A stretch of 64,000 nt of DNA. Origin: Monodelphis domestica. Its lineage: Eukaryota > Chordata > Mammalia > Didelphimorphia > Didelphidae. The position numbers and the translations under genes were made by a program. The first letter of the stretch is position 1; every line of letters starts with the position of its first letter. Location: the NCBI RefSeq assembly GCF_027887165.1, contig NC_077232.1:9730559-9794558 (forward strand). Reading direction: 5' to 3'. Shown here in pieces: positions 11,417-23,122 of the stretch. Under the pieces are notes generated by a model. The model was given only the letters and a program-made list of their open reading frames with translations, searched no databases and had not been told where the DNA came from.

Positions 11417-14400
11417 AGAGTAAGAGAAATAGACAGAAAAACCTATCCATGGAGAGGCAAGGCAGTTGATATCCTACCCAATGTGCTACCCTGTAGATCC
11501 ACCACCCCCTAGCCCGGCAAAGAAGTGAGAAGGAAAGTATACCTCTTCTTTGGAATCTTTTTTTTTGTTAAGGATGAAAGTGATAGTGGAGCTCTCCTCA
11601 TTCCAGGATATAAAGTCCACAAAGTCACCAATCCTCAGACTGTGGCATATCTTCCAGGTTTCCTAATGACAAATTTCCATGCTACCCAGGGAAATGATCT
11701 GAGGAAGCAAGTCCCAACAGTACCTAGAAGTATTCGCTGCCAAACTCCCCATTTACTGCTTTACATGGGGAGAGCAGCACCAAGGCCAAATGGCCATGAC
11801 TTGGGCACAAGATCCTGCCTTTCTTCTGTTAAAGGTCCTGATCATTGGACAGGAACATGATAAAGGGAACCCTAAGTTTGTCTTCTAGTGTCGGACGATG
11901 ATTTGTAAGAGGAAGCTTAGGACTGCTCTAAATCACAAGTGAACACTCAGAAAAATGCATGCCCTCGAGATGTGCACGAAGATCTCCAACAGCCTTCAGT
12001 TCTCCTTCAGACAGCTGGCTGGGGCCAGCCAACACAAAGGCTCTTCACATCACTCCCAGCCAAAGGAGGCAGCCCCAGGAGGATGGAGAGAGAGACACTA
12101 GACATACGATGCAATACCTCGAGTCCTGGGGGCAGGACTAGGCTACCCGAAGTGTTCTGATCCGAGATCTAAAAGCACAATATTCCCAACTCCCCACCAG
12201 TCAAGTAGGACACTTAAAGCAGGAAAGTGACCCAGGGCTGACTGAACTGGGAGGCAGGCTGATGGGGTTTCCTCTCAAATTGGTCATTAATCCAAAAACC
12301 TGCTCCCTTACTACATACACCCCACTTTCCTCGGAGACTGAGGAACAGAAAAGGTCAAACTCCTGAGACTGCAAGGTGAAAGTGCACAGCCCCCAGAGAC
12401 AGTAACACTGTCAGCAGAGAACAAGGGGACATCTGTGGCATGTAACCGAAGTGGGGAAGCAATGGAGTGGGGGAAAGGCAGCAGAACCTCCGGTCTGAAG
12501 AGGGTGGAGGAAACAGGGGGCCGCCCTGCACACAGGATATCAGTTACCAAAACAAAACCCCAGCGTGAGGGTGCTCAGGGGAAGCAGTAATTAGAGAATC
12601 ACTTGGAGAGCAGAGAAAGCAGCCTGCTCCCCCACCACCACCACCACCACCAGGCAGGAACTCTGTTCACAGACACTCTCCCACCCCACTCACACTCACA
12701 CCCTCTCTCCGGACTAGAGCACTTCCTCAATTTCACAGCAACATAGAAAAACAAGCCTAAGTGAGCAGAACTGACAGTTCTGCCCTGGCCCACTGCTTGA
12801 AGAGCAGGTTCACCCCTGACTGTAATGCAGAAGTGTGGGGGCAGTGGCAGTCCTAGCAGAGGACCTCTTCTCTTTCCACCTGCTCCCAATTCAAGGGTTG
12901 GGCCCAGCCTCACCCATTCCATCCCATCCCACTTCAATATCCAAAAGACAGCCATAGCTTTGCCCCTTTTCCCAACAAGTCTGGACTGGCTACTGTCCTG
13001 GCAGCCCCTACCAAAAAAAAAGTCTCCGGCCAAAAAGAAGTTTTAGCAATGTCCAATTATAGCAGCCAGGAGTCAAAGGCTAGAAGTGGGGAACCTGGCC
13101 TTTGAGCCAGCTCAACAATGGCGGCCCCCACTTCAGGCCAAGTCCCTTCCCTCTGGCTATGTCAAAATCCTTTGGTTGAGCAGCAAATTGGGAAGAGGGC
13201 CCCAGGTTGGAAAGGAGGTGAGCAAAAAGGAAGAGGCAGAGTTGGGAGGGAAGGGGGAGTGCCAGGGTGGAAGCTCCAAACTCAAACTGACTTCTTCAGC
13301 ACTGGGGGGGGGGGGGGGTTGTAAGTGGGGGCTGTTTGCAAAAGTCATCTCTGCTTGCCTTCAACGAACCTTTGAAAGTCCCAAAGGACTAAGACTTTTG
13401 TGTAGCCAACATCCCAGCTAGCAGAGGAAAATAGGCCATTGCTGGAAACCAGCTTAACTGGTTCTGCAAAGGAGCCCCTGGCCAGTTCCACCTTCCTGCC
13501 CCAAGTTAAAAAGAAAAAGGGCAGAAGCCCAGAGCCAACCATGTAACTAACACAAATTCTCCCTCTGGGGCTCACCTTCCTGCCAGTATCTGTCCCCCAA
13601 CCTTGTGATTACTGGGCTTTATAAGGCTAAAATTAGTCAGTTCATAGGAGGAAATATTTATTTCTGCCCCTGGGGAAAATGTATAATATAAAAAATGAAG
13701 AATAATGGGAAGGGGGGAGAGAGGAGGAAGAACACACATACCAACCCCCTCCTTCAAGGCAGATTATGTGTAGAGAGAGCTCCCAGCAGGGACTGAGAAA
13801 CTTCAAACACCCCAGACGAAAATAGACATTCAGATAAAGGGATATAACCTATTTATACCCCCAATGGAGAAGCATGTCTAGTGGGCAAGAAAAGGAAGAG
13901 AAGTCAGATTTTCCTTGCTCAGATCTCAAAATTCTGTGTGCAGTCCCAGAGGCTGCTTTAGTCACTCAAACTCTGCCCTAGTCTCAATGGTGATCCAGGA
14001 TGAGATGAAACCATTTCAACAAATATTCACTATAAAAGGGAAAGTCAGGGGCCCTGGAAACCCGGAAATACTCAGAAAATTTACTCCAAGATTAGAGAAT
14101 TCCACTCCTAGCAAGACAGGAACCAGGTAGGTAGGATCTCCTCCCTCAGTAGATGACACAGAGTACCTAACATTGCTCTCTTCAGAGGTTAAAAAAAAAT
14201 TGGTAGGTTTCAGAGGAAAGAAAAAGGTAGATCACTTGAGTGACTCATCTAAGCTTTGATGAGGGCTGGAAACAGGTTTGGAGAGCCCAAGATTCATAAG
14301 TAAAATCTCTAAAACCCCAATCTCCCATTAAGTGAGAGGAAAGAGCTGGCTGATCATGTTGGTGACTTTATTAAACCACTATTGTACTAACTTCAAAGGG

Positions 14401-17400
14401 TCACTTCCCAGACATCTATCACCCACAAAGCTCTTCTTGAGTGGGAAATCAATAGAAGACCCTCAGAGGAATCAAGCCCCCCCCCCCATCTCATTCTCCA
14501 AGACAGGGGGGTTCTTTTTAGCTGAGTAGAGCCCTGCTTTGAGGCCAAAAGAATGAAACCTAAGCTGACTGAGAAAGATGTTGCTGGTTTATTCAGTAAA
14601 AGCCAGGCATAGAGCTGAAAAGGAAGACCATCTCAAACCTTTCAATCTGCCAAAGCCAGGAGACAGCTCAAGGGTTACCAAGAGGCTCCATCTCACTCCA
14701 TTAATGGGTTCCGGGAGTGCTGGGCAGCCCATTTCACTGAGCCACAACATCAACAGGGCCAAAGAGGTTCATTTCCCCAATCCCCACCTCACTTGTCAAT
14801 AATGGGCCAGAGAGCCCAAAGCCTGACTATACTACAGACATGAAATATTTATTCTAGTTGACATAATACAAATGGAAAAGAATAAGGAAAGCTCCTATGA
14901 GCAGAGAAGAAATGTCAGCCAGGACAGATGCCCACAGAGCTGGAGCCATTCTGTTCAAAGGGGAACCAGTATAGCCTGGGAAGTTTGGGACTTCCCATAA
15001 AAACACTGTGCAAACCTTCCAGAAATGCTCCTGGCCCTGTCCTACCTTACAACATTGAATTTCGCTCACAACAGCCACCAAAAAAAAGAGATTTCCAGTC
15101 AATCTTGGTTAAGAGCCGAAAGGCTATCCAGCCCTTGGAGAGGGCTTTAACTGCAGCCAGTTGAATTTCAACTGTAAACCAGTAGACCACATCCAGGATG
15201 GCCTTAAATCAAGCTCTGACCTCCCCCTGGGTGGTGGCTACTCCAGAGCAGTGACTGAAGGTGTGACCAAGAACTGACCGAGACTGACTTGGAATTGTTT
15301 CCAGAATTACCTTTAACCTGTCCCAGAGCCTCTAAGAAAAGCACTGCCCAGATAAAGGGCCCTTTACCTGAGCTCCAGGGCCTACCTAAAGTGGAGAGGA
15401 GATTCCAGCCATAGGACCAACCAGGGTTCAGCCCAGGCCCAGGGTAGGAGAGACTCTCCACAGAGCAAAGGAATATCCTCCTGAGTGTAATCAGTGCCTA
15501 CCCACAGTCAACCTAGCTTCATGGAAATCATTAAAATATTAATAGCAGCTCATTTATCTATAGCATTTTAAAGGATTACAAGAGGCTTTTCCTCACATCC
15601 ACCAAGTGGGGCGTACAGCGTAACTATTAACCCCACTGCACAGAGAGAAAACTGGTCAGTGCAACACTCAATCTAAAGCTGACTGGACTAGCCATACAGC
15701 AAAGAAGGCAGCCACTCTGATTTAAACTCTACAGAATCCACAGAGGCTAGCCTGTCTAGAGCTATCCTGGTTGGGTCTTTTCTCCAGGGCTTTCAAAGTC
15801 TGAGGAAAAAGAAAAAGCAATGCTCTGAGCTTCCTGGAGGGCTGAAAGCAACTTCAATGTGCCCACTGCATAACAGGGACCAGCAGTTTGGGGGGGAAGC
15901 CAGGGGAAGGCCTGCTGATTAGCCTGGAGGGTTTCTGAGGCTCAACTAGAGGGACGGGTTTCAGGGCATCTGATCCATGAGACCCCCGCCAACAGCAAGG
16001 AGGCTCTGAAAACCATGCCTTACACCCCCCTTTCCTCTTACTGTGGCCACTGGCTAGAAGATAAGCTGTCATTTTGCTGCCTGCCAAACCTCCAATCCAA
16101 GAGTTCCATCTGAAAAGCTCAGTCCCAAACACTGCCCCGCCACAGCCTGAGACACCTTCCCCAGGGAACTGACAGCCCCCATTCAAGAAACCCACTGCAG
16201 GACTGCAGTCCGGTCTGGACAGAAATGACTTCGGAATCAGGTGTCACCAAAGTCACCTCCAAGGCAGAGGAAGCTACTGACTGTCAGAAAGTAGGCGATG
16301 TGGCCACGTAAGGTTTCTTTCTGTTCTTCAGCATTTCCGAAGGTGCTTTCATTTTTCCCCCAGAGCTCCTGGAAAAAGGGCAAGGAAAGAAAGGGGGAAA
16401 GCTTGGAGATGCCGATTGTTTGTTTACCTATTTCTGGCAGAACCGGTTTAAGTAATTTCGATGTGAACCTAGTGAGAGAGCCTCTAATGGGGGTGGGGAG
16501 TCTCCTCCTACAACAGCCCTGCTGGCAAGAAGGGGAAACCTTAGGACTCCTCTCATCAGCACCCAACTGGCTGCTGCAACTGTCTTCACATGGAAAAGCT
16601 GCAGGAAGAACAAAATGGGGGCTTCTCCTTCTTGGCTCTGCTGCCTGCTTGGTCTCCAGACCCTGACGGGGTCACCTGCTCAAGGGCTGTGAATCTGGGA
16701 TATTCCTAAGCTAGTGGCAGCAGCTCTTCCAAAGAATCCCAAAGGGGAAGCTGCTGTGGAAAGAGATAAAGAGTAACTCATGGGTGGGGGCAGGCTAAGG
16801 ACGGATAACCAGACTCCTATCAGTCTCTAAACTGGCTTGGAGAAAATAAAATGGCAGCAGGGAGCTGCCAGGCCGACCAATCACTGGCATCATCCACTGG
16901 TCCACTCCTTCAGCAAACACCCTGAGATCGGGCTATGAGAATGGCATGGTATTACTGGGGGGGGGGGGGTGTCCAGGAGAAAAAAGCCCCAAAGGGACAA
17001 ATTCCTCAAGGAGAGACGGGAGGGCAAGTGCCCGGCAGCCTACAATCCCCCTTCCTCCAGAGCAGAAGTTCAAGAGCAGAAGTCCAAAAGCCCCCAGTTC
17101 ACAGTCAGAAGTTCTGTTCAAGCAGGGTCTGCCTTCTCTTGTTAAGACAAAGGTGGGGGGGGGGGCAAGGAGAAGGGGCTTTCCGTGTGCAGAGAGAAAG
17201 GGGGGAAAAGGGGCCCGCCATGGGGTTCCAGAAGTCAACAGCGCCTGTCACTGAAGCAGCATTCAGCCAACAGCCCTCTCCATCCCCGTCTCAGCCCTCA
17301 GACACTCAGATTCCGGACAGAGATCTCGGGGGGGGGGCATCCCGGGAGGTGCTCCTGCCTGCCTGGGTGCCGCGGGGGGAGAAGCCGGGCTGGACAGAGC

Positions 17401-18016
17401 GAGGGCAGGCGAGATTGCAGCAGGTTCTCCGGGGAAGAGGAGGAGGAAAGAAGGGATAAGGCCCCAGGGGAGCGCTGCTCCGGGAGGGGAGCAGCTCCAG
17501 GTGTCCAGCTGCGGGGATCAGGGGCGCAGGCAGTGTGGCCGCCTCCGGCCCTGGAAGAGGCAAGTTCGGGTGACAAATGTTACTGAGGGGTGGGGAGTGG
17601 TCGGCTGGCCCGGCTACCCCCCGGCTCGTGGCCAGCGTCCAGAGGGTCAGATGTAGAGAGCCTCCTGGGGGTCAGGGCCCAGTCAGGGGCTCCCCCAGCC
17701 CGGGGGCCCGGGAGCCACGCGGCCCCGGGCGGCGCGGGCTGAGCCACAGGTGGTCGGGGAAAGTGACAGCGGCCGGGCTGGGGTCCCCCAGGAAAGACAG
17801 CTCAAGAGGACGCGCAGGAGGCGAGGTGACAGGAGCGGCCCCGGGTGAAGACAGCCCGGAGTGCTAGAGGCGGCGCCCGGGAGGAAAAGGGGAAGAAGCC
17901 GTCGCCGCGGCTTTTCTGTCGGCTCGGAGCCGAAAAGAGTGGAGAGGACGGCAGGCCAGGCCCGCACGGCGTGGGCACGGGCACAAGCAGTGGCCGCAAT
18001 CGGCGCTCCTTCCTAC

Positions 18017-18073
18017 CTGCTGCTCCGTATCCCTCTCGTTCAGCGTGGGCAGGGGGGTCCGGGCGCTGGACAT
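18017..18073 (-). CDS. MARK2: MARK2 first coding exon (19 codons, N-terminus of kinase)
   Basis: MARK2 is a Ser/Thr kinase of the AMPK-related family that phosphorylates tau/MAP proteins and controls cell polarity. This exon encodes only its N-terminal leader, MSSARTPLPTLNERDTEQ plus one further Gln, which I recognise as the start of mammalian MARK2; the kinase, UBA and KA1 domains lie beyond the left edge of the window. The start is the ATG at 18073-18071 in a strong Kozak context (GGCACCATGT). The exon ends with CAG followed by the donor GTAGGA (18016-18011), in phase 0. The same frame is open upstream but has no ATG there, only a GTG at 18199, so I keep this start. The exon lies in a CpG island, as expected for a broadly expressed gene. 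The two tandem CAG codons at the donor give one Gln more than the human form I remember. Confidence 0.93.
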
Positions 18074-18485
18074 GGTGCCGCCGGGGCCGGGGGCCCGGGG
18101 GCTGCGAGGAAGGGCCGCGGGCACCAGGCGGCTCAGCGCGGGGGCCCCGGCCGCATGGGCCCCAGCCAGGAGTGCGGGGAGGCCGGGCTGGCCGCTCACG
18201 CCAGCCCGCGGCTGCGCCGCTCTGGCTAGGCCGCGCCGGCTCCGGGCGGCTCCGGGGCGGCCCCCGGGCCCGGGCCCGGGCTGGGCTGGGCCGCCGCTCG
18301 GTCGCGCTGCCGCCTAGCCCGCTTGCCGACCGCGCCGCCCGCGCTGCGCCTCCGCTGCCTTCAGCGGCTCCGCTCCGCGCCCGCCTCACAGGCAGCCGCC
18401 GCTGCCGCCGCCGCCGCCGCCGGCCCTGCTGCTCCCAACATGGCCGCCGCCGCCGCCGGCCCTCGGCTCTTTCCGCCGCCAGGTG

Positions 18486-18604
18486 CCGGAAACAGCCGAA
18501 GCGCTGGGTGCCGGGCTCCCGGCTGAGGCGGGCCTCCGGAAACAGCCGAAGGCTGGAGCCCCGGGAGCGCGCGCTACGGCTGAGGGCTCCGGAAATAGCC
18601 GAAG
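18486..18604 (-). repeat. ~50-bp tandem unit with ETS core in the MARK2 promoter
   Basis: The word CCGGAAAyAGCCGAAG occurs three times on the plus strand, starting at 18486, 18536 and 18589. The intervening sequence (GCTGG…CGGCTGAGG…CTCCGGAAA) is also similar between copies, so this is a diverged tandem duplication and not chance. Each copy carries an ETS-family core (CCGGAA). It lies 413-531 bp above the MARK2 ATG, in the core promoter or 5' UTR. Confidence 0.75.
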
Positions 18605-19522
18605 GGGCACGGGGCGGGCGCGACCGAACTCTGGCCACGCCTCCGAGATACTACGCCCATCCCTCTCCGCCCCTTACAACTCCGCCGGGGCTCTTCCCTG
18701 CAGTCCGGGAGCGGGCGCAGGCCGCGTGCTAAGAACTGGACCCGCCCTCCGCTCCGCCTCCGCAGTAGGGAGCCGGCCCAGACTACTTCCGGAAACACCC
18801 AGAGCTGAGGCTCTCTCCAGCCTCGCAGCATCCTTGGAGCATCCCTAGAGTGGTACCCATGCGTGGCTTTGGGCTTCCCCACACTAGGCTCCGCGCGTCT
18901 CCCAGGGCCCCAGCTGGCCCAGGGCACCGAAAAAGAAGTCGTCAGGCCGCTTGTTGACCGCACCTCGAACTTTGCACCGCCCGCCCACGGGGCTGATGTC
19001 CAGAAAACACTTAAAGCGCCCCAGAAACAGGATGGTGATTTCTGTGACTTGTTCTGTTGGAGACTGGAAGCTAAAGAATGAGATGGAGAGGCAGGCAGAG
19101 AAAAAGGGACAGGGACCCAAAAAAAGAGAGACGACAGGTGCAGACCATGCTCCCAGGAACGGAGAGTGCTGAGAGATCTGGACCTGGGTTCACATCCTAC
19201 TCCTGACCCTCTAGCTGGGTGAAGACAGTTCAAATCCAGACCTTTGTCCCTCAGTGAGGCTGAAATGGGCCACCCAAGAGTGGCGTAGACCCAAGAATGC
19301 TGGACTTGGATTTGAATACTGCTTTTGAGCCATACTAGCTGAGTTATTTTACTTCTCTGACTCAGTTTTCTCCTAAGTAACATGGGAATTATGATTCCTG
19401 CACTACCTCCCTCCTAAGAGTCTGATGAGGACCTTAACGTTCTAGAGAAATGGAAGATGCTTCCATTGCTTCTACTTCTGCTTTCTTGGGGCAAACAGAA
19501 CAGTCAAATGCAGTGAGTTCTA

Positions 19523-19710
19523 GGTGGCAGAGTGGATAGGGCAAAAGAGCCTCTTGCTTCTTAGACTACTGGTGTGATTGTGAATGAGTCACTTAAAGTC
19601 CCAGATTCAGTTTCTTCATCTAAAAAATGGAATAAGAATACCTACCTCAGAGTTCTTGTAGAGCTCCAATGAGATTATAAGTGTAAAACTTGTACACACT
19701 GCCTATTTTT
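19523..19710 (+). mobile_element. MIR-type SINE
   Basis: 'ctaggtggcagagtggatag … cagtttcttcatctaaaaaatgg … ctcagagttcttgtagag'. Confidence 0.72.
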
Positions 19711-19729
19711 CTGATGCCCCCTGCTCACT

Positions 19730-19922
19730 CCATTGTCTGCCCCAGCTCATGCTGTGAGCCAGCTTTGTCCAGTGAAGACTCCCCACCACCTACTTCCACT
19801 TTTCTCCTTAGAAGATAAGCTTCTTAAGAGAAGAAACTGTCTCATTTTCTCTTTTTTTTTTGCATCAATGCTTAGCATAGTGTCTAGCATATAGTAAGAA
19901 TTTTATAAATGCTTTAACCTAA
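19730..19922 (+). mobile_element. L2 3' terminal relic
   Basis: 'gataagcttcttaagag … gcttagcatagtgtctagcatatagtaagaa…ataaatgctt' is the L2 3' end (variant of GCACAGTGCCTGGCACATAG). A similar tail is at 9430-9505 and 30165-30215. Confidence 0.65.
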
Positions 19923-20289
19923 TCTAAACCACATATGGAAGCCCTTTAAATACTTGAAGGCAACAATTAGTAAAAGTAATAGTTGTAGTAGTGGTGGTAA
20001 TAGTGGTGGTAGCAATAGTGATTTTTATTATTATTATTCACTACATATTGGATTGCTAGCTGGGGGCCAGGACCACACAAGTGCCTTAACAGCCACTACG
20101 TCCAAGGACACCCCATAATCCTAACCAGCAAAATCGAGAATGGGAGAGGAGAGGAGCAAAGCAGGTAGGATCAGGGGTCTCTGCCCTTCTCAGCGAGGTT
20201 GTAATTAATTCCCATTTCCTAAATGACCCTTTGGAATGTCCTGGGTGAGATTGTAATGTGCACCAGGCAAGTGGGAAGAACAAAGATAT

Positions 20290-20465
20290 ACATGACGAGC
20301 AGAGATCTAGGAGTATTTTAAGGTTTCCAAAGTACTTTGTCCTGTAAGAGAGGTAGTATGGGATTATTAGCCCATTTTAGAGAGGAGGAAACTGAGGAGA
20401 GGAGAGGAGAGGAGAGTGACTTGCCCAAGTTCACACAGCTGGTCTCCTGATTCCCAGAGCCCCTC
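20290..20465 (+). mobile_element. MIR-type SINE with (GGAGA)n
   Basis: 'aaggtttccaaagtactttg … gaggaaactgag(gagag)n … gtgacttgcccaag'. Other MIR-type relics of similar quality lie at 1-140, 700-835, 3040-3180, 5790-5915, 8800-8950, 10300-10440, 15538-15655, 28508-28665, 30487-30590, 40660-40790 and 43905-44010. Confidence 0.65.
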
Positions 20466-20789
20466 TTCCCACTTGATTGACTCGCCCTCCCTCTATCCTC
20501 AACAAGTATAAGAAATGTTTTTCTGTAAGAAAGTGAAGGAATATTTTGATATTTGATAATTCATTGAACCTGCGACTTTCTCTGTGTGGGCACTTCCTCA
20601 TCCCAGCTGCTAGTTCAGAAGCCCCCCTTCCCCCAGGCTCTCTGCCTACTCAGCCTGTTGGACTTGGTCACACAAAGACCCAGGGGTTTTTCTGGATTGC
20701 AGCGTCTGCATTATGAGTCACCAATAGGACATGGCTGCCAAAAAAGCTAATGGAATCTCAGGCTGCATGGAGAGAAGCCTGGATCCCAG

Positions 20790-20960
20790 AAAGGAGGCTC
20801 TGTGGTACCATGGAAAGGGTGCTGGAAGGACAACCAGCGGACCTGGGTTCAAACCCAAACCCTGTAACTTGCCACCTACCTGTGTGAGCCTGGACAAGAT
20901 GCTAAACCTTACCTGCCTCAGTTTCTTTTTCTGTAAGGTCGGAGATTGGTCTCTAAGATC
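20790..20960 (+). mobile_element. MIR-type SINE
   Basis: 'ggtaccatggaaagggtgctgg … cctgggttcaaac … cctcagtttctttttctg'. Confidence 0.7.
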
Positions 20961-21451
20961 TAGATCCCAGATCCTCTCTTCTCTATTCTGATCCAGTCAT
21001 GTCCAGAGTGTTCTGAAAAGGCCCCTGACAAGCTAGAGCTTCCAGAGGAGGGTTACCAGGATGGTGAAGAGCCTTGAGTCCAGCCTACGGCCCTCGGACT
21101 AGATGAAGGAAGTAGGGATGTTTAGCCCAAAGGAGAGAAGATCCTGTCTAGGGAAAGGGGAGGGGCAGCATGATGGATGTCTGTTGGGCCACTGAGATCA
21201 GATCCGGGAGCCAAGGGCAGGCCTGAAAAGCTGGCTTCAGCCTGGAAGTCAGAAAAAGATGGGCTGCCTCAGGAGGCAGTGGACCACTTGCCACCCACTT
21301 AGTGGGTGTTTTTCCAAGTCTGACTAGGATTAAATGGCCTCTGAGAGCCTTTCCAAGCACTAAATCTGGTTGTGATTTAGAATGCTCTGGAGGCATTCAT
21401 CCAGTTCAAACTGGAAAACAATTGTATTCCTGTTAGAAAGATGGTGCCTGG

Positions 21452-21612
21452 GGGGCCACTAGGTGAGATAGAGATGCGAGGTCCTGGATTCAAATCTAGC
21501 TTCAGACACTTCCTAGCTGCGTGACCTTGGGCAAGTCACTTAATCCCCATTGCCTAGCCCTAGCCCCGCCTTGGAGATCAAATCTAAAACGGAAGGTCAG
21601 GATTAAAAAAGA
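21452..21612 (+). mobile_element. WSINE1-type CORE-SINE
   Basis: Plus copy with a shortened head. Confidence 0.85.
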
Positions 21613-21674
21613 AAGAAAGATGATGCCTGGCCTTTCCTTCCTAGTAGCTAGCTCACCCTTGGGAGATTTCTGTG

Positions 21675-21990
21675 GATGAACATTTCAGGGACAAGAATCA
21701 TTTCAAACTGGATGCCCTGCAGGCATCTAAAACTGTGCATTCCCAAACAGAACTCATTATCTTTTCCTCCAAACCCTCCTCCCTTCACCTGACCTCTCCA
21801 TCCTTCTTAGCTGCTTGCTCTTCCTGGCCCTACCTATCCAGTCAGTCTTGTGTCTGGCCACTGATAAGTTGGATGGTTCTGGAAAAGAAAGTGAGGCCTG
21901 ATCGGTTGTGTCACCCAGCCTCATTTAAATCCAATTCAGGCCCATCGGCAAGATATCACCCCACTGATGCCATTGGTTCTCCTCTAAAAT
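21675..21990 (+). mobile_element. L2/CR1-type relic
   Basis: 'gatgccctgcaggcatctaaaactgtgcattcccaaacagaactcattat' resembles the mammalian L2 segment 'caacatgtccaaaacagaactcat'. Diverged. Confidence 0.5.
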
Positions 21991-22007
21991 GAGGAGGAGA
22001 GGAGGCG

Positions 22008-22194
22008 GAGTTAGGTGGCTCTGAGGATTGAGAGCCAGGCCTAGAGAGAGGAGGCCCTGGGTTCAGATTCGACTTCAGACCCTTCCTAGCTGTGTGACCC
22101 TGGGCAAGTCACTTAACTTCCCAGCCCTTATCTCTCTTCTGCCTTAGAACCAATACACAGTATTGATTCTAAGTCAGAAGATAAGGGTTTAAGG
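22008..22194 (+). mobile_element. WSINE1-type CORE-SINE
   Basis: Plus copy, tail 'gataagggttta'; followed at 22215-22270 by an L1-like 'aatcatgtaaccatggaaaaatattctaaatt' tail. Confidence 0.87.
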
Positions 22195-22299
22195 GAGGGA
22201 GGAGGGGAGGGAAAGACCATGAATCATGTAACCATGGAAAAATATTCTAAATTAAATAAATAAATTTAAAAACAGAAAAAATGATGAGTTAAAAAAAAA

Positions 22300-22905
22300 A
22301 GGAACAATTCTTGCTCTTTCTACTTCCAAAAAGACCTCATTCTCCCCATCATACTGCTTACCTTAGCTAAAGTGGCCCCTCATCCTCTCACCTGTACAAG
22401 TACAATGAACTCCTAATGGGCCTCATGCCTGCCCACTCCCACCCCTCCTCCCCCAGCTGCCAAAGGGCTTTGCCACAGACTCAAGGCCCTACTACTTCAG
22501 GATCAAGTAGAAGCTCGTCCAATCGGCTTTTAAAGCCCCTAATTGCATTTTCCACCTTCAATCTCCATTACTCCTGGCACTCTCCAATCTGGCCAAACTG
22601 AATCTCTCCCTGCCCTGAGCTCTCATCTCTTTGTCTGTCCTGGCTCTCCGCCCTCCTCCATGCACAGAATTTATTCCCCCTCAACTCCCCCTTCGGAGTC
22701 AGGATTCCTTCCAGACGTTACCTGTCCCCCTCCCTGCTGCCGCTTCCCCAGTTTCCCCAGACAGAATTCCCTTGAATTGATTTTTGTATCCAGTTGGTAG
22801 GTTTTCTTTAGCTACACGTTATCTCCCTGTGAATCCCAGTTTCTTTCTCTTTTGGTCTTCTCCTCCCTGGCACACGTCACTCGATGGCTACTTAATTAAC
22901 GTTTG
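22300..22905 (+). mobile_element. L2 LINE 3' relic
   Basis: Contains the L2-type words 'ctccaatctggccaaactgaa', 'agctctcatctctttg', a '…cctggcacac' ending and the typical C/T-rich composition of L2 3' UTRs. Diverged, non-coding. Confidence 0.6.
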
Positions 22906-22924
22906 TGGATTTCTGTTTGTTTGT

Positions 22925-23122
22925 TTTAAAAACTCTTCCTTTCTCTCTTAGAATCCATACCGAGTATGAGCTCCAAAACAGAAGAGCAGTAAGGGCTGGG
23001 CAAGGGGGGGAAGTGACTTGCCCAGGGTCACCCAGCCAGGCGGTGTTTGAGATCATCCTGGAATCCAGGACCTCCTTCCTCTCTCTAAGCTTAGTGCTCT
23101 AGCCACTGAGCCACCTTGTCCA
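22925..23122 (-). mobile_element. WSINE1-type CORE-SINE
   Basis: Reverse copy, ending 'actgagccaccttgtcc'. Confidence 0.85.

Larger units (their letters stand above)
1..18016 (-). other. MARK2: 5' part of MARK2 intron 1
   Basis: Everything left of the exon 1 donor is intron 1 of MARK2. I looked for the expected second exon (…GHLDSKPSSKSN…) and for kinase-domain coding sequence in the translations of this stretch and found neither, so the intron extends beyond the window edge. It holds WSINE1, MIR and L2 copies, a short L1 insertion, a hAT-like MITE, (AC)n and (CT)n microsatellites, and repeat-poor blocks at about 4870-5360, 6410-8790, 11870-13900 and 14130-15500 in which I recognise no gene. 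Confidence 0.8.
17290..18800 (-). promoter_or_regulatory. MARK2: CpG-island promoter of MARK2
   Basis: Dense CpG and GC-rich sequence surrounds the first coding exon, with CGG/CCG runs near 18396-18465 and many Sp1-like GGGCGG/CCGCCC words. CCGGAAA ETS-type cores occur at 18486, 18536, 18589 and 18786 on the plus strand. A YY1-like CAACATGG word lies at about 18434-18441. No TATA box is evident. The transcription start is probably several hundred bases above the ATG at 18073, but I cannot place it. The island has two long overlapping reading frames (295 and 278 codons) on opposite strands, which I read as CpG-island artefacts. Confidence 0.8.

Noticed and set aside
18074-18199. In-frame N-terminal extension of MARK2 upstream of the ATG
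   Set aside because: The extended frame has no ATG (only GTG at 18199), and the ATG at 18073 has an excellent Kozak context and matches the known MARK2 N-terminus.
17845-18732. 295-codon plus-strand frame and 278-codon minus-strand frame over the MARK2 CpG island
   Set aside because: Both are Arg/Ala/Gly/Pro-rich, overlap each other and the MARK2 exon, and resemble no protein; GC-rich islands lack stop codons.
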